Shown: piece after piece, positions 13,482 through 23,480 of the stretch
Numbering within the stretch: position 1 is the stretch's first letter
Layout: every line of letters begins with the position of its first letter
Source of the DNA: Spirometra erinaceieuropaei
Taxonomy: Eukaryota; Platyhelminthes; Cestoda; Diphyllobothriidea; Diphyllobothriidae
Length of the DNA: 64,000 nt
Direction: 5' to 3'
Assembly (NCBI GenBank): GCA_902702965.1
Contig: CACRXP010000560.1
Location: 256,195 to 320,194 of the forward strand
Made by a program: the position numbers and the translations under genes
Notes under the pieces: generated by a model
The model's database searches: none
What the model saw: only the letters and a program-made list of their open reading frames with translations
What the model was told of the DNA's origin: nothing

Positions 13482-14199
13482 CTACCGCAGGTCGTCGTGG
13501 ATGCGCATGTGGCCGAATAGACCCATGCGATGCCTGAAGGTTCGAGGGCAGTGTGGGCAGTGGAGGCGAGTGTGGTGTGTGTAGGTTGGTGCTTCACGCA
13601 CTGGTTCGCCAGGCTCTGTGCGATGGATTCGCAAGTTACCGACCAGGCCGATGTGTGAGGTGAAGGTACGNNNNNNNNNNNNNNNNNNNNNNNNNNNNNN
13701 NNNNNNNNNNNNNNNNNNNNNNNNNNNNNNNNNNNNNNNNNNNNNNCGGGAGGGAGGAGGAAGAGGCAGGCGGGGGGACGATGGTTGGTGCCGTTCGAGA
13801 GGCGCAGTTAATCCGAAGATGTCCAAGAAGTCCGATTCGAGCCCGGAATGTCCGTTGACATCGAGGACACGTTGGAAGCGGTTGTGCGGCGGCGTTGCTT
13901 ACTGGGCGAATTTGTGATTTGCGGGCTTCACGTTTCGCTTTGGCGGCAGCGATGCGGTTGACTTCGTAGATCGCAGCGCCTGTCTTCACTGTCCTCCTCC
14001 AGGTCGGTCGATCGAGTGCGAGCTCCTCCCAGTTGGTGGGGTTGATTTGCAGGCATTTCAGGGAGGACTTCAGGGTATCCTTGTAACGGCGAATCTGGCC
14101 TCCTTGACGGCGAGAACCCGTCGCGACGTCTCCGTAGAAGAGTCGTTTGGGTAGTCGCTCGTCGTCCATGCGCACCAGATGGCCGCTCCAGCGCAACTG
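13482..14199 (-). pseudogene. LINE C-terminal region with C2HC and C2H2 zinc fingers, split by an assembly gap
   Basis: After the RT, the minus strand continues with the conserved [14 protein letters not shown] tail. A finger of the form CPRC-x(12)-H-x(4)-C follows at about 13870-13806, then a Pro/Ser-rich stretch that enters the run of N at 13671-13746. Beyond the gap a degenerate finger lacks one His (GNLRIH in place of GHLRIH). A good C2H2 finger, CPHC-x(12)-H-x(3)-H, lies at 13561-13498 and is followed by a stop at 13482. The fingers after the gap are in a different frame from those before it, which the gap itself can explain. Such terminal fingers probably bind nucleic acid. Confidence 0.85.
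13671..13746. other. Assembly gap (76 N)
   Basis: Run of N inside the LINE C-terminal coding region. The frame differs on the two sides, so the true length is probably not 76 modulo 3, or a frameshift is hidden in it. Confidence 0.99.
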
Positions 14200-16259
14200 A
14201 ATTTGCCTCAGTATGACGTAGATGCTGAGGATTCCCGTCCGTTCCAGCACATCAGTGTCGGGGATTCGATCCTGCCAGTTCAGACTCAGGATGCGACGAA
14301 GACAACTGAGGTGGAAGTGGTTCAGACGACGTGCCTGCTTTGCGTACACCGTCCAAGTCTACGCTCCATACAGTAGCGTCGGCAGGATGACGGCCTTGTA
14401 CATCTTCAGCTTCGTGCTCAGTTGGAGACCATGACGATTCCAAACTGTGCTTTGGAGGCGACCGAAGGCTTGACTGGCTTTCGAGATCCTGTTGGCGACT
14501 TCGTCGTCGATCTTGGCGTTGCGGGAGAGAGTACTGCCCAGGTACGGGAAGTTCTCCACCACTTGCAGTTGGGTCCCATTCATGCTGATTTGCGGCGGCG
14601 CGTTGGGGGCTGCGGCCGAGTTGGGTGGCGATTGTTGCATCACCACCGTCTTCTGTGTGTTGATGACCAGACCGAAGTTCTCGCAGGCGGCGGAGAACAG
14701 GTCCATGCTCCGTTGCATCTTCTCTTCCGAGGTGGTGTTCAGGGCGCAGTCGTCAGCGAAGAGGAGTTCGTGAACGGTGGTTGTGGATACGCGCGATTTG
14801 AAGTGCATCCGCCGTTGATTCTGGAGGTGACCGTCCGTCCTGTAGGCGATGCGGATCCCGGGGCGTTCGTCGCGGTAGGCGTCCATCAGCATGGCAGAGA
14901 ACATAAGACTGAAGAGGGTAGACGGCAGTACGCAGCCTTGCTTCACTCCATTGGTCACTGCGAATGCCTCTGAGACAGCTCCGTTGTCCGTGACTCGCGC
15001 CATCATACCGTCGTGCAGCTGACGTACCATCTGAGTGAATCGCCCCGGACAGCCGAATTTCTGCATGATCTTCCACAGTCCTTCACGATTCACCGTGTCG
15101 AAGGCTTTCGTCAGGTCCACGAAGGTAGAGTACAGGTGGGTCCGCATCTCCTGACACTTCTCCTGAAGTTGACGGGCGGCGAAGATCATATCCGTGGTCC
15201 CACGATGACGACGGAAGCCGCATTGGCTTTCCGGCAGAAGGCCCTGTTCCAGATGATTATTGAGGCGGTTGAGGAGGATTCGTGCGAAGATCTTCCCGGC
15301 GATGTTCAGCAGGGAGATGCCGCGGTGATTGTCGCAGACTTGGCGATTCCCTTTGCGTATGTAGAGATGCACGATGGTTGCGTCTTTGAAATCTTGCGGG
15401 ACTTCACGTTGACGCCACATCTCCTGGAAGAGCGCAGTCAGGTGATCCATTAGTTGGGGACCTCCGTGCTTGTAGACCTCAGCAGGGATCGCGTCCGATC
15501 CGGGTGCTTTACCGCTGGAGAGCTGCTGCACGGCCCTGATGGTCTCCTGGAGAGATGGCGGGAGGTCGAGGTCCGCGTTGGTCTCCACTTGCGGCAAACG
15601 CTCGATGGCGGCGTCGGAGATGACGAAGGAGCGGTTGAGGACGCCTCGAAAATGCTCGGCCCATCGCTGCAGGATTTGCGTCTTCTCAGTCAGGAGAGTG
15701 CTGCCGTTGGCGCTGAGGAGAGGAGCGGTGCCCTTCGTCGGCGGACCCTAGACAGCTTTGATCGCAGAGAAGAAGTTCTTCCATTCGTTGCGGTCCGCGT
15801 ACCCTTGGATCTCCTCAGCTTTGCGAGCAGTCCAGGCTTCCTGCATCTCGCGCAGTCGTTGCTGAAGTTGGCGGCGACTGCGGTAGAAGGCAGCTTTGGT
15901 GGCATCAGTGGGGTGATCTACGTAGGCTTTGTGTAGGCGGTTCTTCTCAGCTAGCAGATTTCTGATGGCGGCGTCGTTGTCGTCGAACCAGTCCCGGTGT
16001 TGGCGGGGAGCGCGACCGAGGACGGCGAGCGCCGTCGACTGGACCGTGTCTCGCAGTTGACACCAGCGGTTCTCCACTGAGGCGTTCTCGGCAGCGGCGG
16101 CGTCGTCGGCGGCAGCGATAGGAAGGTTGTCTAGCCGTTGAGCAAGCTCATTGCTGAAATGAAGGTGGTGAGCGTGCAAAGACAACAAGGCAACATTCAG
16201 CTTAGCTGGGGGTCGCTTACCTTGTGTTCTCCTGCGAGGCTGTAGGCGAATACGCATCT
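14200..16259 (-). pseudogene. LINE reverse transcriptase domain and linker, two nonsense codons
   Basis: This is the polymerase of the element. The linker (about 16259-15751) is charged and helical. TAG at 15748-15750 replaces an expected Tyr codon in AIKAV-Y-GPPTKG. RT blocks follow in order: [13 protein letters not shown] (near 15507), [23 protein letters not shown] (15117-15098), [14 protein letters not shown], the catalytic FADD at 14760-14749, and YLGSTLS. Both aspartates of FADD and the aspartate of DLTKAFD are intact. TAG at 14359-14361 interrupts LLYGA-E-TWTVYA (GAG to TAG) and would remove the conserved tail. All segments share one reading frame, so each lesion is a single substitution. 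The copy is recognisable in full but cannot make the whole protein. Confidence 0.95.
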
Positions 16260-17088
16260 TCGAGATGACGAGGCGATGGTCGGTCCACCCGTCAGCACCC
16301 GCGATCGCCTTCGTCACCAGCACGTCCCGCTGATCTCGCCTCCGGACGAGGACATAGTCCAGCAGGTGTCACTGGCGCGACCGAGGATGCCTCCAGGTGG
16401 CCTTCTCTCGCTCCGGCAGACAGAAGAACGTGTTCGTCAGCATGAGGCGGTGTTCTGCGCAGGTGCGGAGAAGCAGCAGACCATTGTCGTTTGAGCCGCG
16501 GAGACCCTGGGGACCCAGCACTCCTCTCCAGGCAGTATGGTCTGTGCCGACGCGGGCGTTGAAGTCGCCAAGGACAATCAACTTGTCCGCCTTCGACACA
16601 GTCGCCAAGAGGGCGTGCAGGTCCTCGTAGAATTTGTCTCTGACGGCGTCGGGGTTGGTCATGGTCGGAGCGTAGGCGCTGATGATTGTGGCGAATTTGC
16701 CTCCCCAGAGAGGCAGACGGAGGCTCATCAGGCGATCGTTGATGCCCTGCGGCAAACAGGGCAGTCGTCCCACGATGTCGTTCCGAATGGCGAAGGCGAC
16801 ACCCGCGTCCCGTCGCTCTGCCCTGGGTCGACCGCTCCAGAAGAAGGTGTAGCCGGCACCCACCTCCTCCAGTTGGCCTTGTTCGGAGAAACGGGATTCG
16901 CTGAGTGCGGCGACGTCCACCTTGTAGCGCGCCAGTTATCGTGCCACTAGCGCCGTCCTCCGTTCCGGTCGGTTGCTCCTCGGATTGTCTAAAAGGGAAC
17001 GAACATTCCAGGCTGCCAGAGTGAGCGGGCTCACTCTGCCAGTCTGGTGACAACGAGTGGGGCGACGGGAAGGAGATGGAGAAGAAGA
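16260..17088 (-). pseudogene. LINE endonuclease domain (apurinic-like), two nonsense codons
   Basis: This domain nicks target DNA to prime reverse transcription. Reading the minus strand, the N-terminal LAAWNVRSLL motif is at 17019-16990. [10 protein letters not shown] follows, then SYAPT, the metal-site GDFNARVG motif and the catalytic TDH triad near 16284-16276. All the blocks expected of a LINE apurinic-type endonuclease are present and in order. Two in-frame stops break it: TAA at 16936-16938, where the context suggests an original GAA (Glu), and TGA at 16369-16371, where TGG (Trp) is expected in RSRQ-W-HLLDYV. A further in-frame TAA at 17089-17091 bounds the frame upstream, so translation must start between there and LAAWNV; no convincing start codon is visible. 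Confidence 0.9.
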
Positions 17089-17784
17089 TTACGAAGGAGA
17101 AGAATAGGCAGAAGAATAGACGGAGGTAGAGGAAGAAGAGGTAGGATGAGGAGAATGAGTATGGTTGCTGTTGTTATTAGTATTGTTGTTGTTTCGATTT
17201 TGATTGTTTCGAACATGTTTAGACGTCTGCGGCCCTGGCTAGACTGGAGACGGCGTGGTACCCAGCAATGTTTAGGCCACCTTTTCTAGGCCCTTCCCCT
17301 CGTGGGGGCTGGCAGTGCCATCCCTGAATAGGGCTGCCATGTGCCGTTGTGGCACGGCCGAACTCCACTATGGGACCACGACATCGGGTTGTAGTGGAGA
17401 GCGACTCGAATTCGCCGTAAGCCGCGGTCTCCGTCGGCGAGGGCGGGCGCGTCAAGGCGATGTCGATGTGGAGATCCATTCCGTCATCGGCTGTCAAGCG
17501 ACGTGCAGAGACGAACCACGTAACGACGGTGCCGACGCAAGGTTCCATCCAGCGGAATCCGCAAACCATGTGGACACGGCACAGCGCACAGGGCCACTCA
17601 CCTGGTTTAGCCCGCCGGTCGAGACGGTTGCACGGGGTGTGGCCGCTGAGCAGAGCCCAGCTACGTGGAGCCACAGGTGAGACTTGAGTGCCAGCAAGTA
17701 GATGCTAGGCGCAGTCTCACCTGCAAGCAAGAGAGCGACCACCACGACCATTACGTGAACCCACCGCTGACACGCCTACACCCC
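17089..17784 (-). other. LINE 5' leader region
   Basis: GC-rich sequence upstream of the endonuclease on the minus strand. A purine-rich segment at 17070-17160 lies next to the coding region (pyrimidine-rich on the element's coding strand). The rest has no recognisable domain. It presumably holds the internal promoter, but I can point to no specific element. Confidence 0.55.
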
Positions 17785-17796
17785 ATGTGGCATAGT
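17785..17796. repeat. Right target-site duplication of the LINE
   Basis: ATGTGGCATAGT matches 12385-12396 with one mismatch and restores a continuous satellite unit when the LINE is removed in thought. Confidence 0.75.
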
Positions 17797-18945
17797 AAGG
17801 AGTACGTAGCCCGCACATGCGACGTTGGCGGCCTTGGCGATGCTATTGCAGATCACCGAGGTGGGCATGATGGTTGTGCAGACGGCAGCCGGCAGCCGGC
17901 AGCCGGATGAGGCATCAGGTGCAGCCGAAGCAGCAGCAGCAGCGGCAGCGGCAGCGGCAGCGGCAACGGCAGGTGCGTGGAGCAGTGAGGAGATGGGCAT
18001 TGTGTGATTAGAGATGGATTGGTCGGTTGCATTGCGCATGAGGATGGTTGTGCCGAATGTTTACTAAGATCGACTGAGGTATGCCTTGCATGATTGTCAC
18101 ATAGTGAGCAGAGGTAATGAGGTGGGATTTTGGTGGAAATATGACAATCGGGCTGAATGCTCATGCTGATGAGGATGTTGTTGTTGCTGTTGCTGTGGCA
18201 GTTGCTGTTGGCCGAGGCATAGCAATTTGTCTGGCATTCACATAGTCTTCAATGGCTTTCTTCCTTTTAGTAACGCCAAGTGAGGGCCTGGGCCTGGCGA
18301 CAGGAAGTGACGTATCGCATGAATCAGGTTTGTCCACTCTTACCAGTATGATGCCAGTGGGAACTTGTGCATACTGCAGGCGCACATCCACATGCCCCGC
18401 TGTCTGCACCTACATATATGTAGATGAAGGCAGCAGAAGCAGTAGTTAGCAGTGCGTCAGGCAATGCAATTGTATGTACATGTTGTTGTTGCTGTTGTTG
18501 CTTTGCGCAGTCCATGATGCGCATGTGAATTGGGACATGTGGCAGAGCAGTCATGATTGGCAGGCATTGGTAGACCTGCCTGTGCGGACAGCATGCGCAG
18601 TAGCATTAGGCATTCATGTATGTGGCACAGTAAGGAGTACGTGGCCCGCACATGCGGCGCTGGCGGCCTTGGCGATGCTATTGCAGATCACCGAGGTGGG
18701 CATGATGGTTGTGCAGACGGCAGCCGGCAGCCGGCAGCCGGCAGCCGGATGAGGCATCAGGTGCAGCAGCAGCAGCAGCAGCAGCATCAGCGGCAGCAGC
18801 AGCGGCAACGGCAGTTGCGTGGAGCAGTGAGGAGATGGGCATTGTGTGATTAGAGATGGATTGGTCGGTTGCATTGCGCATGAGGATGGTTGTGCCGAAT
18901 GTCTACTAAGTGCAACTGAGGTATGCCTTGCATGATGGTCACAGA
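17785..18945. repeat. Satellite array, continuation right of the LINE
   Basis: The interrupted unit resumes at the landmark where it was broken and completes by about 18146. One further full-type unit runs to about 18945 with its (TTG)n tract at 18481-18500. These units carry a few extra substitutions (for example GACAATCGGGCTGAATGCTCATG at its start and CATAGTCTTC for CACCGTCTTC), as expected at an array edge where homogenisation is weak. Confidence 0.95.
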
Positions 18946-19260
18946 GTTAGCAGGTATATTTATGTGGGATTCTTGTCTAATTTTAGGAGTCGTGCCTTGC
19001 TTTTTTGTTTTGTTTTTACCCGTATTATGGCAATTTGTTTATTTCACTTCTCCTTTTCTCTTTCCTTTTTAGGTGAGATGGGTTTGCTCCCGGCTACGGG
19101 AAGTGACGTATCGCATGAATCAGGTTTGTCCATTCTTACGATTATGACGTCATTTGGAACTTGTGCATTCTTCATGCGCACATCCTCATGCCTCTCTGTC
19201 TGCACCTACATATATATGTTGCAGTAGTTAGCATTGCGCAAGTCAATGCAATTTTATGAA
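18946..19260. repeat. Strongly diverged edge copy of the satellite unit
   Basis: After TGCATGATGGTCACAGAG the unit becomes hard to align, then is recognisable again from about 19068. A pyrimidine tract ending TTTTTAG corresponds to TTCCTTTTAG in the array, and GGAAGTGACGTATCGCATGA is identical. TTTGTCCA-TTCTTAC, CTGTCTGCACCTACATATAT and the GTAGTTAGCA block also match. The (GTT), (TTG) and (GCA) tracts are all missing. It is either the oldest decayed unit or the single-copy sequence from which the array grew. Confidence 0.8.
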
Positions 19261-19360
19261 TTTTGTGTTCATTTTTTTGCCTTGCTGTTTTTGTACGGCC
19301 TGAGGCCGATTTTTGTTGAATATTGCTTTAAATTTTTTATTGCGAAATCTTCACCCCCAG

Positions 19361-19612
19361 ATACCCCTATGCCGCTGATCAATAACGCAAATACTACCAT
19401 AGCGTCTCCTTTTCGGATTTCGAGCCCACCATGTCCATGCCAGGCTACGACGACGCCGTGTCCTTGCCAGACTACTGCCCCTCCTTGTCCGTGCCAGACG
19501 ACCAGCCCACCATGTCCATGTCAAACTACGAAGTCCCCTTGTCCGTGTCAAACTACGGCCGCTCCGTGTCCATGTCATACTACGAAGTCACCTTGTCCTT
19601 GCCAATCTCAAG
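19361..19612 (+). CDS. Candidate internal exon encoding a Cys/Pro-rich 9-residue repeat
   Basis: An open frame encodes seven consecutive units of CPCQ-TT-x-x-P (9 residues, 27 bp) from about 19432, with mild variation (CPCQAT, CPCHTT, last unit CPCQSQ). Upstream, a pyrimidine-rich stretch ending TTCACCCCCAG looks like a splice acceptor. Downstream, CAAG|GTAATT is a good donor. The resulting exon is 252 nt and begins and ends in phase 1, so it could be skipped or duplicated without breaking the frame. Each unit has two cysteines, as in secreted, disulphide-linked structural proteins, but I do not recognise the protein. No neighbouring exon can be assigned. The open frame could also be extended upstream without splicing, to about 19234, where it becomes hydrophobic. 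Confidence 0.5.
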
Positions 19613-22340
19613 GTAATTCCTAGACGACAAAACGCTACACCTTGTCGCCCTCAATGCCTTTTTCTACTTTTACATCCTCGTAGATAGAGTTAATCGTCGT
19701 GCACAATGAATTTCAGGACTTAAAAATTTATACCATCATGTACTTCAGGCAACGTCATCTGTGGATTGTTTACTGGTTGAGTCAACGCCTTTTTGTAGAC
19801 AACAAGCTCGTACCCTCAGTCTTCATTTATAAATGTTCGAGTACACATTTGACTTTGTTGAAGCAATTCGCCTGTCTGCAGTGCGGCAACTGGACATTAC
19901 ATTCTGACCTGCATCCCTTCTTCAGTTCTCCAGCGGACAGTTATTATTAGAACGTTGTAGATCCTGTCGAAGTCGCATGCCAGCCATGCTGGTAGTCTTT
20001 TATTATTTCTAAAACTCTCTTCGTGGCATCTGCGGACCACTTCCGCGCGTGGTCGGGAACCGATAATGAGTCGCATAAGTCTTGCTAATCCATTAAAATG
20101 CGCCTCCTTCATGCGAAGCCTGTTGTCATTTTCTTGTTTCATTAGATGGAATCACTTTTAAAACCAAACATTATTATCGGTTGTGACTCCAAAGTAGCCA
20201 TGAAGCTATGCAACTCCGAGCTGCAATCCAAAATGCACTGCTAGCATCCCGCCTGCAGTTCAGGATACTCCGGCGAAGACCTACTTACGTGATACCTCCT
20301 CAGTTATTATGAATTCATTAGGCTTTAAGTTAAGCGGGCATATTTGACCGGTAATCCAGGGGATCTTTTGACATTTCGGAGATTGTTCGGATGTGCCGTG
20401 GCAGAGGACATATGCAAGTATTCATCCTTGGGAGCGTCGAGCTATTTAGCTCCGCAAGAGCAGATTCACAAAGTGATATCTAGGCCCCGACAAGGACACC
20501 TTTCACTCACCGCCTAGATCTTTCCCATTGAAATGCACTAGTGTAGTGGACTCCGATTTTCCTAATATGATGTCAGCAAACAACATTTTCGAATATTGGT
20601 AATCGTCATCAATTATGTATGTCTTCTTGTATGTACAGGAAGGTGTTGGGAGCCGTTTGTGGACTATGGTGTTTATATTATCTGTGGATTGAGCGCAAAC
20701 CTGTCATGTCGTTGAACAACCGAAGCACGAGGGGTTTCGCGAGCCATCATCGATGGGTATGCCTACCCAAACTCTCCTCAGCTAGATCCGCTTAGCGGGA
20801 GGAGAAGGAGGAGGGGGCGGGGGAGAATGAAAATAAAATTAGAAATATCGATAGCGACTGCATTAACGTGGTCAACACCAAATGACAATTTTATGTTTGT
20901 TCTTCAGCTAATCCCTGTCCACATGCCGATAAGGCTTATTCATATATCAATTCGAGAGCCCAACAATTTTTTATGCTACATATGAATGGCTTAAACCCGT
21001 ATGCACTCATCATTTCGACACCATTCACCAATAACCAGCACGACCTATAACACTTTATAAACATGCTCATACATTTAGATTTAGTACTTTATATCTATTG
21101 GATAGTAAACTGGCGCTACGTTTCATAAATTATTGTTTTACAGACAACGGCGCAATGAACAACGAATAAGGTAAAAAAATGCAAATTGTTTAAAGCGTTG
21201 ACCCACCCACGTAAATAAAAAAACTATTATCAAAAGCTTAATATGTATTTCAGAATGCTTCAGTGCTTTACGATACCAATAAACCACTGAAATTATATAT
21301 TTGTTGATCGGCACGGTAATCCAGTTCGACTTAGAAAGGGATTGAGTAAGAGTCTAGGTGTAAGAGAGCAAAAATAGTTAATGAGCTAACGTGTCAACGT
21401 GGCCATTGCAAAGGTAGAGGATAGGAAAGCGAAGACCGTAGAGAGAATGGATATTTTGAGGTATAAAATAATTAATCCCAAGCCTGTAGAGATGGCGCAC
21501 GTTTTTAGATTTTTAAGTTTATCTCAGTCACAAATGTCATTGGGCAATGCCCTACAGACGAGCACTTATTCGTGGCATCAATTTAATCTGCGAAGCACTG
21601 TTTTATGGTATGCGGCAATCTAAATGCGGAATTCAGCACTGTATAGGTATTACTGTAAAAGCAAAGCACGATTAAACGTTCGCAAGCTACTCTACCTACT
21701 TCTTTACACATTGAGTTGCTTTACAATGTTACCTGTTAATATTTATCCGTGCTACCAAAGTTTACTAATACTTTTATTTATTTTTGCAGGTAGTGTCAGC
21801 ACACGTGATCTTTTCCGGTGACATTTTAAAAGGAACAGCAAACCTTCCAATTTTTTATACGGCTTTTGCAATTAGCCCCCTCTCAGTAGCCTGTGATTTT
21901 TGTGAAATAAATTAGAAAAATAAATATCCATTTATACCTCTGTTTTTCATCGAATAATGTGTACACTGTGTCTGGTTGGCACCCAGTGACTCAACACTGC
22001 AATCCATAGAAAGTTTGGTATTTATGAGATTGTCACTACACGTCAGCGGCAACGGGAGCGATAAATAGAAAATATATTAAAATCAAACGGAATAGGATGG
22101 GGCCTACCACGGATAGTAACTGTCGGAAGCGCAAAATAATCATTTATTTATTTAACACATTTGTCATTTTAAGGCAATTTTCATATTTTCATTCCAGCTG
22201 AAAATGGCCTAAGGGTACTGGTGTCAAAAATATGCACAATACGATTTCCGGATTTACCCAAAGAATGCATTATAATTTAAGATAAGATAATTTAAGATCG
22301 CCTTTTCTTCTCAATTATGTCCGGGGGCGCGCATCTTCGC
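19613..22340. other. AT-rich sequence, no assignable gene apart from the candidate exon at 19.9-20.1 kb
   Basis: Frames are short and AT-biased. A purine-rich GGAGGAGAAGGAGGAGGGGG stretch occurs near 20802-20822. I see no known repeat signature or RNA gene. Confidence 0.5.
19909..20119 (-). CDS. Candidate internal exon, unidentified protein
   Basis: On the minus strand an open frame of about 70 codons is bounded by ACAACAG| (acceptor-like) and ATGCAG|GTCAGA (donor-like). The peptide is mixed charged and hydrophobic, contains RLMRLIIGSRPRAEVVRRC and LPAWLACDFDRIYNVLI, and has composition unlike the AT-rich surroundings. I recognise no domain. It could be one exon of a cellular gene or a transposon fragment. 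Confidence 0.25.
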
Positions 22341-22350
22341 TTCTACTAGC

Positions 22351-22377
22351 AATATATATATATATATATATATATAT
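22351..22377. repeat. (AT)n microsatellite
   Basis: About 13 AT repeats directly abutting a SINE end. Similar AT tracts lie at 22576-22606 and 23007-23021, also at SINE or inverted-arm borders. Confidence 0.95.
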
Positions 22378-22378
22378 A

Positions 22379-22573
22379 GGCAGAATAGCATTACCGACAA
22401 AGACAAGGGAGACTGGAATGGCCATTTCTGGCTTATTAGCCGTCGTCAGCCAGCCATACCCAAGCCCGAAGTGTGGAACACCCGAGCCTCGAACTCGCGA
22501 CCTGTTGGTTTAGAAGTCAACGCCTCTACTCACCGGGCCACGAGCCCGTTGCCTTGTCGGTTTTCGATCGGGA

Positions 22574-22576
<3 letters not shown>
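22379..22576 (-). mobile_element. tRNA-derived SINE, copy 1
   Basis: Read on the minus strand it starts TCCCGATCGAAAACCGACAAG. An A-box-like GTGGCCCGGTGAGTAGAGGCG follows (near 22541-22521), then a B-box-like GAGTTCGAGGCTC (near 22497-22485). The body ends CTTTGTCGGTAATGCTATTCTGCC. The A/B spacing is that of a tRNA. Copies 2, 3 and 4 share body and tail. Confidence 0.8.
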
Positions 22577-22604
<28 letters not shown>

Positions 22605-22673
22605 TTATGACAGTGGGCGCTCGCCGATCAGGTTACGGAACATGCTCGTTCCGTTGTGCCTTGGGGATCATAC
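22605..22673 (+). repeat. Left inverted arm flanking SINE copy 2
   Basis: GTGGGCGCTCGCCGATC and GGAACATGCTCGTTCCGTTG recur as reverse complement at 22937-23005. Confidence 0.8.
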
Positions 22674-22728
22674 TAAAACCCTCGCAGGCAGTCGCACAGC
22701 GACTAGTAGTAGACATAGATGAGATGAT

Positions 22729-22912
22729 ACCGACAAAGATAAGGGAGACCGGAATGGCCATTTCTGGCTGATTAGCCGGCATCAACCAGTCATACCCAAC
22801 CCCAAGTGTGGATCCCTTGAGATTCGAACCCGGGATCTTTGGTCATGGAGTTTGACGCCCTACCATTGAGCCACGGGCCCGTTGTCCTGTCGGTTGTGAT
22901 CGGGAATATTAA
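22729..22912 (-). mobile_element. tRNA-derived SINE, copy 2 (well-conserved A and B boxes)
   Basis: On the minus strand the A box GTGGCTCAATGGTAGGGCG (22874-22856) and the B box CGGGTTCGAATCT (22832-22820) are almost canonical. The rest matches copy 1. It lies between inverted arms of about 69 bp at 22605-22673 and 22937-23005. Confidence 0.85.
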
Positions 22913-22936
22913 TTATGACAATGGGCGCTCGCCGAT

Positions 22937-23005
22937 CAGTATGAGCCCCAAGGCACAACGGAACGAGCATGTTCCGCAACCGGATCGGCGAGCGCCCACT
23001 GTTAT
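22937..23005 (-). repeat. Right inverted arm flanking SINE copy 2
   Basis: Reverse complement of 22605-22673 with about four differences. Together with the adjacent GGGCGCTCGCCGATC at 22923 it also forms a local hairpin. Confidence 0.8.
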
Positions 23006-23019
23006 TATATATATATATA

Positions 23020-23480
23020 TGCATTTGGCTTATCTTAAATGATAATGCATTCTTTGGGTAAAGCAGGAAATCGTGCACATAGCCACACCGAAAATCGGGC
23101 CCGGCGAAGGCGCAGTCATCAATACTGTTGCCTCAACTACTGCTCCGGCAGACGGGGAGAAACGCGGTCAGAGGGATGCAATCAAGACTAGCAACCCAGC
23201 ACGACAAGTAAGGTCAACGCGAATGCGGGCGATGGCCACCAACGTTCAAATGCCGCCCCCCGACGAGAGACTGGCAGATTGACAGCAGTCATCCTCTCTC
23301 CCGCTCTGCCCCGGCGACTACAGAGACGATCCCTGAGCATATGCGGGCCATTAGCGCAAAATCCGATTAACAACTCCCCGCCGTATACTTACCACCGTGT
23401 TAGCATGACTGATATCTATCCCACTCCTATAAATACTGTATGATGCCGTACGATACTTACCTCCGACGATGAAAGCTTGT
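23020..23480. other. Unassigned, GC-richer interval
   Basis: Between 23080 and 23380 base composition rises without a credible coding frame. I assign nothing here. Confidence 0.4.

Larger units (their letters stand above)
12397..17784 (-). mobile_element. RTE-like non-LTR retrotransposon (LINE), inserted in the satellite, inactivated
   Basis: The element is about 5.4 kb long, read on the minus strand, and interrupts one satellite unit. Order from its 5' end: a GC-rich leader (about 17784-17089), an apurinic-type endonuclease domain, a linker, a reverse transcriptase, a conserved C-terminal region with zinc fingers, and an untranslated 3' region (13481-12397). It has no LTRs and no poly-A tail. 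The coding region stays in one frame from about 17088 down to an assembly gap at 13671-13746, broken only by four nonsense codons and with no frameshift I could find. Endonuclease plus RT in a single frame with terminal zinc fingers fits the RTE group or a relative; the clade name rests on recalled motif similarity. Confidence 0.93.

Noticed and set aside
16292..17053. 253-codon minus-strand frame over the LINE endonuclease
   Set aside because: It is an out-of-frame shadow: the endonuclease motifs are all in the neighbouring frame.
1..18945. Poly-Gln, poly-Leu, poly-Ala and poly-Thr open frames of 60-140 codons in every satellite unit on both strands
   Set aside because: They arise from the trinucleotide tracts and low stop density. 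Differences between units are mostly residue-changing in all frames and do not favour third positions, so no coding constraint is visible.
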